From positions 1 to 64,000 of the forward strand of contig JALCCT010000001.1 in NCBI GenBank assembly GCA_022640915.1: a stretch of 64,000 nucleotides of DNA, given 5' to 3'. Below, piece by piece: positions 46,195 to 55,789 of this stretch. How positions within the stretch are numbered: the first letter of the stretch is position 1; every line of letters starts with the position of its first letter. Origin of the DNA: Bifidobacterium sp. Its GTDB lineage: Bacteria > Actinomycetota > Actinomycetes > Actinomycetales > Bifidobacteriaceae. A program made the translations under genes and the position numbers. The notes beneath the pieces were generated by a model, which saw only the letters and a list, made by a program, of their open reading frames with translations, had not been told where the DNA came from and did no database searches.

Positions 46195-48457
46195 AACGGA
46201 CAAGACACCGTCGCCAGCAGAAGAGCAGCCAATCACATGCAAGGACCAATGCGCCTGCGGCAACAGCGCTGATCATACCGAGCACGCTGAGCACTGCAAA
46301 CATGGCGGAGGCCACCACCACCGCCGCGGATTGGCCGTGCTATTGCCTTCACAGCACAATCCAGGGCGCGCCATGCCAAGCCACAACCCGCGCATCGTGT
46401 TTATGGGCAATCCGAATGTAGGTAAATCCACGCTGTTCAACGCAATCTTAGGCACGAATGCCACAGTGATGAATGCGCCCGGCACGACGGTGCTCGTGGA
46501 ATCCGGCGAACTCAGACGCGGCGAGGCGATATGGGATTTCATTGATACTCCGGGCACGGCTTCGCTTGACGCGATCAGTCCCGACGAGCAGGTGTCATCA
46601 CAGGCCGCAATGGGTCGCAACGACTATCCTCAGCCCGATGTCATCGTCGCCGTGATGGATGCCACTTCCCCTTCGAGATCGCTATATCTGCTCAGTCAGC
46701 TCATCGATCTCGGCCGGCCGCTGGTGGTCGCGGTGAGTATGCTCGATCTGGCGAAGCGTCAGGGCTCGACGCTGGAAATCGACGATTTCGCTGCGCTTGT
46801 TCCCGGTATTCCATTCATTCAGGTCGATGGCAGAACTGGCAAGGGCCGAGAGGAATTGCTGGATTCCATCGGCCAGCAGCTTGGCGTGGAGAGGCCGATA
46901 TCTGAGGCATCAGCGACAGCTCAGCCCGTTTTGCTACAGACCGCAGAATCGCCGGCAGCACATCCTCACGCGTTGCGTGTGGAAACGCCAGCCAAGACAT
47001 CGCCCGGCCGACTGCGCCCCATACCACCGGTCACCACTGCCCAAATTCCCGGCCGCGAGGCGACTCAGGACGAAGTTTCGGCTTGGGCGCGGCAGACTTC
47101 CAACGAACGCTTCGCCTGGATCGCGGGCACGGTCGCAGAGCTGAACCGCAAGCAGCCCGCTGTCGACAAGCCCACCTTCTCCGACAAGCTCGACCGGCTT
47201 CTGCTTCACCCCATAGCCGGCATCGTGATTTTCCTCGTGGCGATGTACGCGGTGTTCGAGGCGACCACGACGCTTGCTGGGCCACTCATCGACTGGTTCG
47301 ATGTGACTTTGCGTCGGTGGCTGACCGACAGCATTGATTGGGCGTTTGTCCTCGTCGCCGGCAAAGAATCGCTCGCCGGCTGGTTCCATGGGCTAATTGT
47401 CGACGGTCTGCTCGACGGTTTCGTCACCGTGCTGACCTTCATTCCGCCGATGGGTATTATGTTCGTCATCCTCTCGCTGCTGGAAGACTCTGGCTACCTC
47501 GCACGAGCCGCCTTCGTGATGGACAAGGCCATGCGCGCCATCGGCCTCGACGGCCGCGCCTTCCTTCCGCTCGTAGTCGGTTTCGGCTGCAATCTGCCTG
47601 CGCTAGCCTCGACCCGCACGCTTCCCGACTCACGGCAACGACTGCTCACCGGCCTGCTCATCCCGTTCACCTCATGTTCGGCGCGCCTCAGCGTCTATAT
47701 TGTCTTGGCTTACGCGTTCTTCGGTCATTACGCCGGACTCGCCATATTCCTTATGTACATCGCATCCATTGTGATTATTCTCGCGGTCGGCCTCGCGCTG
47801 CGCAAAACGCAGTTCCGCGACCTGCATACCCAGCCTTTTGCAATGGGTCTGCCACCGTATCAGATGCCTAAGCTGCTGCAACTCGGAAAGTCGGTGGCGC
47901 TACGGCTGTGGGCCTTCATTACCGGCGCTAGCTCGATTATCATCACGATGATCATCATTATCTGGCTGTTGGCCGCCGTACCCATCACCGCGGGAGTCGC
48001 TGGAACCAACACTTTTGGCCATGTCGACGAAGTTGAGAATTCGCTTTACGGTGCAGTGGCCTCAGGCCTCGCACCGGTGTTCGAACCCGCGGGATTCAAC
48101 GACTGGCACGCCTCGGCCGCGCTTATCACTGGATTTGTGGCAAAAGAGGTCGTGGTCGGCTCAATGGCGCAAAGCTACGCGATTCACGATTCAGGCAACG
48201 AATCCGAGCAACAGCAGGGCACCGGAACCTTGGGGCAGGCCGTGCGCGGCAGCTTCGAACGCTCCAGCGGGGGGCACGCCTCGGCCGCCGCTGCCGCGTT
48301 CATGATCTTTGTGCTCGCTTATACGCCCTGCCTTGCGACCATCGCAGAAATACGGCGACAATACAGCGGAAAAATCGCTATGCAATCCGTGGGTATGGGA
48401 CTTGTCGTGGCCTATGCACTGGCGATCGTAGTCTTCCAAATCGGACGGTTGCTATGA
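46157..48457 (+). CDS. feoB: Ferrous iron transporter FeoB with Cys/His-rich N-terminus
   Basis: About 766 residues. A GTPase domain has G1 GNPNVGKST, G3 DTPG and the G4-like region VSMLDLAK. A long Ala/Pro/Thr-rich linker follows, then about ten membrane helices with the two Gate motifs (VGFGCNLPALASTR, and EVVVGSM near the end), so it imports Fe(II) across the membrane. Before the GTPase lie a Cys cluster (CKDQCACG) and a His stretch (HTEHAEHCKHGGGHHH), a likely metal-binding tail. The start is unsure: to include this tail it must lie inside feoA (GTG at 46157 or ATG at 46130), while the next ATG in frame is 46373. Confidence 0.9.
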   Translation: MSPHGTSSCRCIKTDKTPSPAEEQPITCKDQCACGNSADHTEHAEHCKHGGGHHHRRGLAVLLPSQHNPGRAMPSHNPRIVFMGNPNVGKSTLFNAILGTNATVMNAPGTTVLVESGELRRGEAIWDFIDTPGTASLDAISPDEQVSSQAAMGRNDYPQPDVIVAVMDATSPSRSLYLLSQLIDLGRPLVVAVSMLDLAKRQGSTLEIDDFAALVPGIPFIQVDGRTGKGREELLDSIGQQLGVERPISEASATAQPVLLQTAESPAAHPHALRVETPAKTSPGRLRPIPPVTTAQIPGREATQDEVSAWARQTSNERFAWIAGTVAELNRKQPAVDKPTFSDKLDRLLLHPIAGIVIFLVAMYAVFEATTTLAGPLIDWFDVTLRRWLTDSIDWAFVLVAGKESLAGWFHGLIVDGLLDGFVTVLTFIPPMGIMFVILSLLEDSGYLARAAFVMDKAMRAIGLDGRAFLPLVVGFGCNLPALASTRTLPDSRQRLLTGLLIPFTSCSARLSVYIVLAYAFFGHYAGLAIFLMYIASIVIILAVGLALRKTQFRDLHTQPFAMGLPPYQMPKLLQLGKSVALRLWAFITGASSIIITMIIIIWLLAAVPITAGVAGTNTFGHVDEVENSLYGAVASGLAPVFEPAGFNDWHASAALITGFVAKEVVVGSMAQSYAIHDSGNESEQQQGTGTLGQAVRGSFERSSGGHASAAAAAFMIFVLAYTPCLATIAEIRRQYSGKIAMQSVGMGLVVAYALAIVVFQIGRLL

Positions 48458-48969
48458 GCGAGGAAACCAAGCCGGTTGCATTGCGTTCAAGAGCACAATG
48501 CAACGGCACAGCAGTCGCTGCGAACAGCGGGTTCAGACGAACGATGTCCAGACCGCATTCACCAAAGCCGACGCGCTATCCCGATTCCGCAAAGTCCTGT
48601 GCTCCTGTGGGCTCGGCAATTCCTGAAACCGCTAAGAGCACGACAAACACACCGGTTACCACCCAGGTGCTGCAAGCTCTGACCTCCGGCAAAACGCCGC
48701 GCATGGTGGCCCAAGAGCTGAGGCTGCCACTGGACTTAATAGATCTCATCATTGAACAGGCCCGCATCAGCGGCGATATTGATTTCTTTGAGCTGCGCAC
48801 ACAGAACTGCACAGCTGGTGGCGCATGCCAGCCAGACCCTGAATCGATGGTGTGCGCCAGCTGCCCGATTCTGCCGCCGAGCATCCGCAGGCAGCAGTCG
48901 CCGCTAGGCAAGCTGCGGCGAGCCATCTCATCGCATCGACTGCACAAAGGTCGACCAATCACAGCGTGA
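48454..48969 (+). CDS. FeoC-like small helix-turn-helix protein with four-Cys cluster
   Basis: 171 residues, start overlapping the feoB stop by ATGA. The first ~65 residues are polar and probably disordered. Residues 68-110 form a winged-helix-like region (VLQALTSGKTPRMVAQELRLP), followed by Cys119, C125, C134 and C137 spaced C-x5-C-x8-C-x2-C. This is the layout of FeoC-type proteins, where the Cys residues bind an Fe-S cluster and the protein tunes FeoB. It is not a close match to enterobacterial FeoC, so the role is inferred from position and layout. Confidence 0.65.
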   Translation: MSEETKPVALRSRAQCNGTAVAANSGFRRTMSRPHSPKPTRYPDSAKSCAPVGSAIPETAKSTTNTPVTTQVLQALTSGKTPRMVAQELRLPLDLIDLIIEQARISGDIDFFELRTQNCTAGGACQPDPESMVCASCPILPPSIRRQQSPLGKLRRAISSHRLHKGRPITA

Positions 48970-48998
48970 GGGTATCGCGCAGTGCGAGGCTGACGGCA

Positions 48999-49030
48999 AT
49001 GACAGTCGCGCCCTAGGCCACGACTGTCAT
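48999..49030. terminator. Bidirectional hairpin between feo operon and lactonase gene
   Basis: A perfect 10-bp stem (ATGACAGTCG / CGACTGTCAT) with a 12-nt loop between convergent stops. Confidence 0.7.
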
Positions 49031-49051
49031 AAGGATAGCGATCGTTGCCCT

Positions 49052-50731
49052 TTATATCTGCAGAATGACGGTGGGCGAATCGGCTTCGAGCTGCGCAATG
49101 AGCCGCGGCTCGAAGGTGCCGCTGAGGTCGAACGCAGCGAGATTATTCGAAGCTTCGTCGGCCGCAAGAAGCAGTGTGCCCCAGGCGACAAGCTGGCGCG
49201 GACGACTGCCGCCACATGCGGTTCCCCGCCCGCGCCAATCCTTCACACCCGGATCGGCCAGCCGAGCGAAGCGTTCGCCGTCCCACGAAAGAGCAACGAC
49301 GCGATCCGAACCGCGCAGACCGATATAGACAATGCCGCAGCCATCGGTCAAACGCTCATCCATTCGGACATTCTCACCGCAATGGCTGTCCCCGTCCTTC
49401 TGCACTGCCGTATTGCGATGAACGTTGCTTTCAGGCAACACAGCATCATCACGGCGAGCGCTATCATCGGGCTGAGCCGATCTACCTATCCGAACAGCTG
49501 AGCCATGCCCCGAATCCCTGTCGGATCGCATTTTCCCGCCCAGCAGCTCGAACGGCACATAAGCCAGAGAGGCGGCCTGATCTATATCATCGCCGCCGAG
49601 GCTGGTTGTTTGTACGGCCTGAACGCCGTCATTGCCAAGCAAACGATCGAGAGCACCGCTCTCATTGGGCTGCGGCTGCGGTTGCGGCGCCGCAGACGGG
49701 CCGACACTTGGCATTGTTTCGCCGCCAGCAAGCACAGTCACGCTGCAGCCCCACTCATTGACCACCGCCACGCGCCAGCCACGGCCGTTCGTCGGCATCA
49801 GATGCATATCGCGCGGGCCGGTGCCCGGGGCGAGACGAACCTCCCCGCTGCGGCGAAGCGCCCCGTGCTCCCAGCGATGCACGTAGATCCGGTCGGCACC
49901 AAGGTCGGTAGTCAGCACACGACCGTCTGGAAGCGGCAGTACCCAATGCGCATGCGGCCCGTCCTGAGCAGGCAATGGACCGTGGCCCTCGCCTTGCAGC
50001 AGCTGGTTTCCCGGCAGTATGCGACCTTGTTCATCCAGTCGGTGTACGCAGAGCGAACCATCACCATAATTGGCAACAATCAGATGGCGATGTCCTTCGT
50101 CATCGATGGCGACGGCGGCATGAGTCGGTCCGTCGCCCTGCACTCTTACGCGAGAAGTCTGCTCAAGCCGCACATGACGATCACGCACATTACCACCACG
50201 ACCGTCGCCGTGCTGCCCGTCACGACTCAGCCCGGCCGCACGAGGTTTTGCGTCGCCATATTCACCGCAAGCCTGCCCATTGTCGTAATGTTCGTCGTTG
50301 CAGCAGTAACCAGCGTCATTCCCGCCCTTATCATTCCTGACTATGCGCAGCGAAGCGACCTCGCTCGTATTCTCCAGCACTGCATAAAGCATGTCCCCGT
50401 CCCGCGCAATCCAAGTAGGAGAAGGAAGATCAGTGAGCAGTTCACGCTTGGACACGACGAGTTTGGCATCAGCCGTTCCGCTCCACATAAGCGTTTGCAG
50501 CTCGATGCCCTTGGCATTCTGCCCGTTCAGCGGGCCGAATCCGCCAAGCAGTATGTCGATAGCTCTATCCGCGCCCGCGCGTTCACACCACTGGTCAGCT
50601 GATTCAACGGAGCATGCCGACCGCCCGTCCGCCCGGCGAATCGCCTTCTCTTGCGCATTGTCTAATGCGTCCCACGCTGCCATCTCCAGCTTTGTCATCT
50701 CCCGCGTACTCACCCTCTCGCTGCTAGTCAC
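49052..50731 (-). CDS. Lactonase family beta-propeller (6-phosphogluconolactonase-like)
   Basis: 559 residues, longer than the usual ~340 of the YbhE/Pgl family. The propeller repeats are seen in LVVSKRELLTDLPSPTWIARDGDMLYAVLENTSEVASLRI, GPTHAAVAIDDEGHRHLIVANYGDGSLCVHRLDEQG and GPRDMHLMPTNGRGWRVAVVNEWGCSVTVL, including the conserved active-site His/Arg region QDGPHAHWV. Two inserts rich in Asp/Gly/His/Arg lengthen it. Family members hydrolyse 6-phosphogluconolactone, but this is not proven here. Start GTG; an internal ATG (Met12) is an alternative. Confidence 0.75.
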   Translation of the reverse strand: MTSSERVSTREMTKLEMAAWDALDNAQEKAIRRADGRSACSVESADQWCERAGADRAIDILLGGFGPLNGQNAKGIELQTLMWSGTADAKLVVSKRELLTDLPSPTWIARDGDMLYAVLENTSEVASLRIVRNDKGGNDAGYCCNDEHYDNGQACGEYGDAKPRAAGLSRDGQHGDGRGGNVRDRHVRLEQTSRVRVQGDGPTHAAVAIDDEGHRHLIVANYGDGSLCVHRLDEQGRILPGNQLLQGEGHGPLPAQDGPHAHWVLPLPDGRVLTTDLGADRIYVHRWEHGALRRSGEVRLAPGTGPRDMHLMPTNGRGWRVAVVNEWGCSVTVLAGGETMPSVGPSAAPQPQPQPNESGALDRLLGNDGVQAVQTTSLGGDDIDQAASLAYVPFELLGGKMRSDRDSGHGSAVRIGRSAQPDDSARRDDAVLPESNVHRNTAVQKDGDSHCGENVRMDERLTDGCGIVYIGLRGSDRVVALSWDGERFARLADPGVKDWRGRGTACGGSRPRQLVAWGTLLLAADEASNNLAAFDLSGTFEPRLIAQLEADSPTVILQI

Positions 50732-50914
50732 ATCCTGTCATATGCTATCGCATTCGACTTATGGCGCGCGTTAACCATTGCAACTGCCTGATCGAACGTT
50801 CATTGCCCAGGCAATGTCGCGAGCAGCCCCCACCGGGATGGCTCATTATGCGCTCAAAGAGGGCCGGGGCCTGGCCTGGCTATCATCGTATACTGTACGT
50901 GCTGGGAGGCTCTT

Positions 50915-52204
50915 ATGGGCAATATTCTTGATTACGCGCGCGAGGAGACGCGTGGCTTCGACGAACGCCCGTTCAACGCGGTTGACGCCCTTGTGCTCGC
51001 CTCACTCGCCTATCTTCGCATGCCCCCGCTCATCCCATCACTCACCGCGATCACAGCGTCATACAGCACCGTGCGCGACCGGCTGAGGCTGTTTAAACTG
51101 CGCCATCCGATCAATTCCATGCGCACGCTGCGGGCGGCGCCATTCGATGGCCCTACGCTTGCCGAAGCGGCCAAGGAACTTGAACGACTGCGCACCGCGA
51201 ACGGCGAGGAAAGGGTCGCAGGACTTTCTGACCCTAGGCTCACCACAGCATTGGTCGAGCTCACGAAATGCAATCCTCGCTTCTCTCATATCCGGATTTC
51301 AGCATATGACGAACGGTTCAGCGCCGAACGCCAGACTCAGTTCGCTGCCATGACGATGCAGTTGCCCGACGGCACGCTGGCCATCGCCTTCCAAGGAACC
51401 GATGACTCCTTCGTCGGATGGAAGGAGGATTTCAACATGGCCTTCCAGTATCCGGTGCCCGCGCAGGAATCCGCCTGCGATTATCTGCAAACGATCGCGC
51501 GCATCTGGCGCGGCCGCATCGTGCTGCTCGGCCATTCCAAGGGCGGCAATCTCGCCGTCTATGCCGCGATGAACGCCACACCAGATGTGCGCGAGCGCAT
51601 CGTGCGCGTCTATTCGCTTGACGGTCCGGGGTTCCCCGACGACGTGGTAACCGGTCCGCAGTATCAGGCCGTTGTGGATAAGGTCGAAAAGATCGTGCCT
51701 GATTCCGCTATCGTCGGCATGATCCTGGAAACGCCGGAGCCCTGCATCGTGGTGCGCTCCGATCAGCGCGGCATCATGCAACATCTGGCGTTTTCCTGGC
51801 AAGTAAGCAACGGCGAGTTCGAGCTGTTGCCCGCTATCGCACCCAGCTCGCAATATTTCAATACGTCGCTCAACGAGTGGCTGCGTAGCCTGTCGCGCGA
51901 GCAGCGCGAACGCTCGGTCAACGCGCTCTTCACGATCCTCGCCGCGAGCGGGGCCGACCATCTTTCCGGCATACTTTCTTCCATGCCGCGGGCGCTGCCC
52001 GACATGATCGGATCATTCTCTGGGCTTTCTGCGCAAGACCGGCGCAACATCCATTTCGCGCTCAATCTGCTGGTCAGATCGATGTGGATGTATTGGCGCG
52101 ACAGGCAGCGCCGCGACGGCAGCGCCGCCAACACACCGAGTTCCAGCGCGGCACCGCAGACGGGCGAACGCTTCGAAACTAGTGGCGCCGCATCGCAATC
52201 GTAG
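50915..52204 (+). CDS. Mbeg1-like (DUF2974) alpha/beta hydrolase
   Basis: 429 residues. The start NILDYAREETRGFDERPFNAVDALVLASLAYL is the DUF2974 N-terminus, and the nucleophile elbow LLGHSKGGNLAVYAAM carries the catalytic Ser. GTDDSFVGWKEDFNM precedes it as the oxyanion-hole region; SLDGPGFPDD follows. Such enzymes are lipase-like; the natural substrate is unknown. Cytosolic. GGGAGGCTCTT precedes the ATG. Divergent from the lactonase gene. Confidence 0.85.
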   Translation: MGNILDYAREETRGFDERPFNAVDALVLASLAYLRMPPLIPSLTAITASYSTVRDRLRLFKLRHPINSMRTLRAAPFDGPTLAEAAKELERLRTANGEERVAGLSDPRLTTALVELTKCNPRFSHIRISAYDERFSAERQTQFAAMTMQLPDGTLAIAFQGTDDSFVGWKEDFNMAFQYPVPAQESACDYLQTIARIWRGRIVLLGHSKGGNLAVYAAMNATPDVRERIVRVYSLDGPGFPDDVVTGPQYQAVVDKVEKIVPDSAIVGMILETPEPCIVVRSDQRGIMQHLAFSWQVSNGEFELLPAIAPSSQYFNTSLNEWLRSLSREQRERSVNALFTILAASGADHLSGILSSMPRALPDMIGSFSGLSAQDRRNIHFALNLLVRSMWMYWRDRQRRDGSAANTPSSSAAPQTGERFETSGAASQS

Positions 52205-52452
52205 CCTCGCCATCACGCTCACGATTGCGAATCCCTATCGTACGTTTCCCGGGCAGCTAGCGAAGATCGCTCTCTCAGAGCCTGTATTGCAGCCTTTCAC
52301 ACGGCAATGCTCACCAGTGGCTGTTGGCCGCACCCAGCCCGTTTTGCACATAGCGTGCCCGATATGTAGCTGACCATACCGTCGTATTTACACGGTGCGT
52401 CTACACTGGTCGCAGCATCGCATCACCTCCCTATCCTAGGAAAGAGCTCATT

Positions 52453-53517
52453 GTGAACAAATCCGACGCAGCCACGACTCCGGTGGCAAATATCTCAGCG
52501 GCGACACGGCAAGCGCTGCTCGCCATGCCCAAAGCGGAGCTCCATCTGCACATCGAGGGCACATTGGAGCCTGAGCTGGCGCTCGAATTAGCACGCCGTA
52601 ACGACGTGCAGCTGCCTTGGGACAGTTTGGACGATTTGCGATCGCAATACAGTTTCGAAAATCTGCAGTCGTTCCTGGATCTCTACTATCAACTCATGGC
52701 TGTGCTGCGCACCGCCGACGATTTTTGTGACCTCATGCTCGCCTATCTCGCGCGGGCCAGCGCCGACGGCGTGCGCCATGCAGAGATCTTCTTTGATCCG
52801 CAAGTTCATCTTGACAACGGCCTCGACTTTGACACGGTAGTGGACGGGCTGCTCGAAGGCCTCAGGCTTGGCGGGGAGCGGTATGGCATCTCCGGCGGGC
52901 TGATCCTCTCGATTGTGCGCGACAAACCCATCGAATCGGCGCAGCATGTGATCGACCTCGCCGAACGCCGAGCTCACGATTTGCTCGGCATCGGCTTGGA
53001 CTCTGCCGAAGTGGGGTATCCACCGTCACTGTTCGAGGAATGCTTCTCACGCGCCCGAGCAATGGGCTTACACTGCGTTGCTCATGCCGGTGAAGAAGGG
53101 CCAGCTGATTATGTGGAGCAGGCCCTTGATCTGCTGCATGCCGAACGAATTGACCACGGCGTTCATGCCATCGACAGTGACGAGATCACCGCGCGGCTGG
53201 CATATGATCGCATAGCGTTGACGATGTGTCCGCTGTCGAATCGTCGTCTGCAAGTGATCAGCGACTTGCGCGACTTGCCTATCCGGCGGTTCCTTGACCG
53301 CGGCGTAGCGGCGACGGTGAACAGCGACGATCCAGCCTATTTCGGCGGTTATATCGGCGCAAATTACCAAGCTCTCGCCGAGATTGGATTCAGTCTCGAC
53401 GAGCTCTGCGGCTTCGCCAAGAATTCGATCAGTTACTCCTTCGCCGACGAGGAACGCAAACATCAGCTGCTCAGCGAGTTTGCCGAGTGGAAGCAAAATA
53501 CAGCAGAGAACGTCTGA
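52453..53517 (+). CDS. add: Adenosine deaminase
   Basis: 354 residues, start GTG after AGGAAAGAG. Zn ligands: HLHIEGTLEP near the N-terminus, HAGEEG in the middle and NSDDPAYFGG near the end; the catalytic Glu lies in HAGEEG. It deaminates adenosine to inosine in purine salvage. Length is normal. Confidence 0.95.
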   Translation: MNKSDAATTPVANISAATRQALLAMPKAELHLHIEGTLEPELALELARRNDVQLPWDSLDDLRSQYSFENLQSFLDLYYQLMAVLRTADDFCDLMLAYLARASADGVRHAEIFFDPQVHLDNGLDFDTVVDGLLEGLRLGGERYGISGGLILSIVRDKPIESAQHVIDLAERRAHDLLGIGLDSAEVGYPPSLFEECFSRARAMGLHCVAHAGEEGPADYVEQALDLLHAERIDHGVHAIDSDEITARLAYDRIALTMCPLSNRRLQVISDLRDLPIRRFLDRGVAATVNSDDPAYFGGYIGANYQALAEIGFSLDELCGFAKNSISYSFADEERKHQLLSEFAEWKQNTAENV

Positions 53518-53748
53518 TCGAGCTGGCGGATAGGTCGGCTAGAGCAGCATGCCCGCTCGATATTCCTAGCGCCACCCATTTCTCCTGCGCTGCCTGTGCC
53601 CACAATGTACTGGCCGGGGCAGCTAGAATGGGCATGCAACAGCTGCACATACTCGAACTGGCTGCATCGATACTCGTCGTGTAGAAACTGCACATATAGC
53701 GAACGACACAACACCAGCGACTACGGCACCGGAGGCGAAACAGGGCAA

Positions 53749-54522
53749 ATGGATACGATTGTGGAATGGCTACAGGCGAATATCGACAAGATCACGCTGC
53801 TCATCGGCGTGACAATCGCCGCTGCGCTGCTGGCCGAAATCACCAGCCGCCTGCTGCGCAAGGTGCTGGAGCGTTCGCAAGTGCCCAACGCGTCGATTTT
53901 CATCAATCTCACACGCCTGACAATTTGGCTGTTCGCGGCCGCGCTCGTGCTGCGCCCCGTGTTCGGCATCAACCCGGCCACCATCATCACCGCACTGGGC
54001 GTCGGCGGCCTCGCGCTGTCGCTGGGCATGCAGGACACGATCGCGAATGTGGTGGGCGGTTTCGCGCTGATGATCGGCAAGGTCGTCGTCCCCGGCGATA
54101 TCATCACCGTTTCGGGCATAACCGGCACGATCAAAGACATCACTTGGCGGCAGACCGTGATATCGGAGCGCGGCGGTAATGAGCTTGTCGTTCCCAACTC
54201 CGTGCTCAACAGATCGTTGCTTGAACGTGTCACGCCAGCCGCGGAAAGTTGCGCCATCGTGCCTTTCACCGCAAAAGCCGGCCGCGGCACCGCCGACGTT
54301 TCGCGGCGGATCATCGCGGCAGTGCAGCGCGCGACCGCGGATATCGCCGATCCCGCCATCGCTCCGCTGGTCAATTTCACCGGCTTCACCCCTTACGGCG
54401 TTGAAGGGAAGGTGCTGCTGTTCGCACGTCCGGGCGTGGCGCTCGGCACCGTATGCGATGCAGCCGTGCGTGCGCTGGCCGATGCGGACTTCATCGAGCA
54501 GGGCGCTGAGGCGCAAGCGTGA
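53749..54522 (+). CDS. Small-conductance mechanosensitive channel (MscS family)
   Basis: 257 residues. The ATG at 53749 follows GGAGGCGAAACAGGGCAA; upstream in-frame residues from 53596 are Cys/Trp-rich and not part of the family. Three membrane helices are seen; the pore helix pattern TIITALGVGGLALSLGMQDTIANVVGG is diagnostic, followed by the beta domain VVPGDIITVSGITGTIKDITWRQT. Opens on membrane tension during osmotic downshock. It lacks the long C-terminal extension of E. coli MscS. Confidence 0.92.
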   Translation: MDTIVEWLQANIDKITLLIGVTIAAALLAEITSRLLRKVLERSQVPNASIFINLTRLTIWLFAAALVLRPVFGINPATIITALGVGGLALSLGMQDTIANVVGGFALMIGKVVVPGDIITVSGITGTIKDITWRQTVISERGGNELVVPNSVLNRSLLERVTPAAESCAIVPFTAKAGRGTADVSRRIIAAVQRATADIADPAIAPLVNFTGFTPYGVEGKVLLFARPGVALGTVCDAAVRALADADFIEQGAEAQA

Positions 54523-54562
54523 GACGAATGGTTCGGTCAGTCTGAAGCCATCGGCAACACTC

Positions 54563-55726
54563 CTACAACAGCCCGATCACGAGGGAATAGGTGATCATCA
54601 GTAGGCACAGCACGATATAGATGATCATGCCGACGTTCCACAGCGCCGTTCCGGTTCGCAAGCCACGCGGCAGTTCTTCGGGCGCGACATAGAATTCGAG
54701 GCGGCGCCGACAAACGGCCAGCAACACGATGCCGGCCACCAGCAACGCCAACATCGCCAACCCATAAACCGCGACTATGCCAAGACCTACGAACGACCCT
54801 GATCCGAGCTCGTGCAGCCGATCGAGAATTGCCCGATACGAGTCGCCCGACTGCAACGCATCAAGCAGCTTGGGATCCACCTGCCTTATCACCCACGGCG
54901 CCACGATTCCGCCGTTGAAGTTGACGATCATATGCATCGCCATCGAATAGCGCAGCCTCGACGTACGCATGTATACGTATCCCAGCACTGACCCCAGCCC
55001 GAACGCATAGAAGAACTGGAACAGATTGCCGTGCAACAGCGCAAAAGCGAGCGCCGAGACGAGGATTGCCAGTCCCTCGCCATAACGGCGTAAGCGACTG
55101 ATGATCTGCTTGCGGAATATCCATTCCTCGAAAGCCGGCCCGATAACAACCATGACGACGAATACCGTCAGCGGGTCGCTGGACATGGTCAGCTGCGATA
55201 TTTCACTGACCGCTGTGCCGTGTGAAAGAACAGCGGACAAGACCACGCCGATGACATTGCCGGCGTAAATAATCGGGACACACATAATCAGCAACGCAAA
55301 AAACCGCGCCGAGCCAAGCGGGTAGCTACGGGTCGCTAATGCCGGGACAGCGCGCATCATCAGCACGGCCAATGGCATCGCAATTAGGTAAAGCGGCCCA
55401 TTCGAGGCCAAAAGGTAAGCCCAGGACGGCATGTTGCACAGCTCAATGCCAAACTGCGCAGAGACATTGAATACGAGCGATTGCAAACCTGCCCACACGA
55501 TCAGCATCGTGGCTAGGGCATAGCCGACGCGCGAAAAGCGGCCGCGCACGAATCGCTGCCAGGGCGAGCCGGGCAGCGGATAATATTGCGGCTCATGGCT
55601 CGGCCCATCGCCTAGGCTGTTCTGCCCTGCATTGGAATCAGCTATGGTCATAAGCGTGTCGTTTTCACTAATCGTTTCATCGTTCGCCCTCTCGTTGTCT
55701 GCCACTTCGCCGTCAGCCACTTTCAT
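54563..55726 (-). CDS. CPBP family intramembrane metalloprotease
   Basis: 387 residues, about eight helices. Motif 1 FEEWIFRKQIISRLRR (Glu-Glu and Arg), motif 2 FALLHGNLFQFFYAFGLG (His) and motif 3 HMIVNFNGG (His, Asn) are all present, so the Abi/CAAX-protease site looks complete. Such proteins often give self-immunity to bacteriocins or process membrane peptides. A soluble Asp/Glu-rich N-terminus of about 50 residues precedes the first helix. Confidence 0.88.
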   Translation of the reverse strand: MKVADGEVADNERANDETISENDTLMTIADSNAGQNSLGDGPSHEPQYYPLPGSPWQRFVRGRFSRVGYALATMLIVWAGLQSLVFNVSAQFGIELCNMPSWAYLLASNGPLYLIAMPLAVLMMRAVPALATRSYPLGSARFFALLIMCVPIIYAGNVIGVVLSAVLSHGTAVSEISQLTMSSDPLTVFVVMVVIGPAFEEWIFRKQIISRLRRYGEGLAILVSALAFALLHGNLFQFFYAFGLGSVLGYVYMRTSRLRYSMAMHMIVNFNGGIVAPWVIRQVDPKLLDALQSGDSYRAILDRLHELGSGSFVGLGIVAVYGLAMLALLVAGIVLLAVCRRRLEFYVAPEELPRGLRTGTALWNVGMIIYIVLCLLMITYSLVIGLL

Positions 55727-55789
55727 TTCGCGTCTCTAGGCCATGATATTCATCATTGTCCGAATATCACCTGCGAAGGCCGCCGGTAT

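Noticed and set aside
49505..50602. 365-residue forward ORF
   Set aside because: Antisense to the lactonase, which shows propeller repeats.
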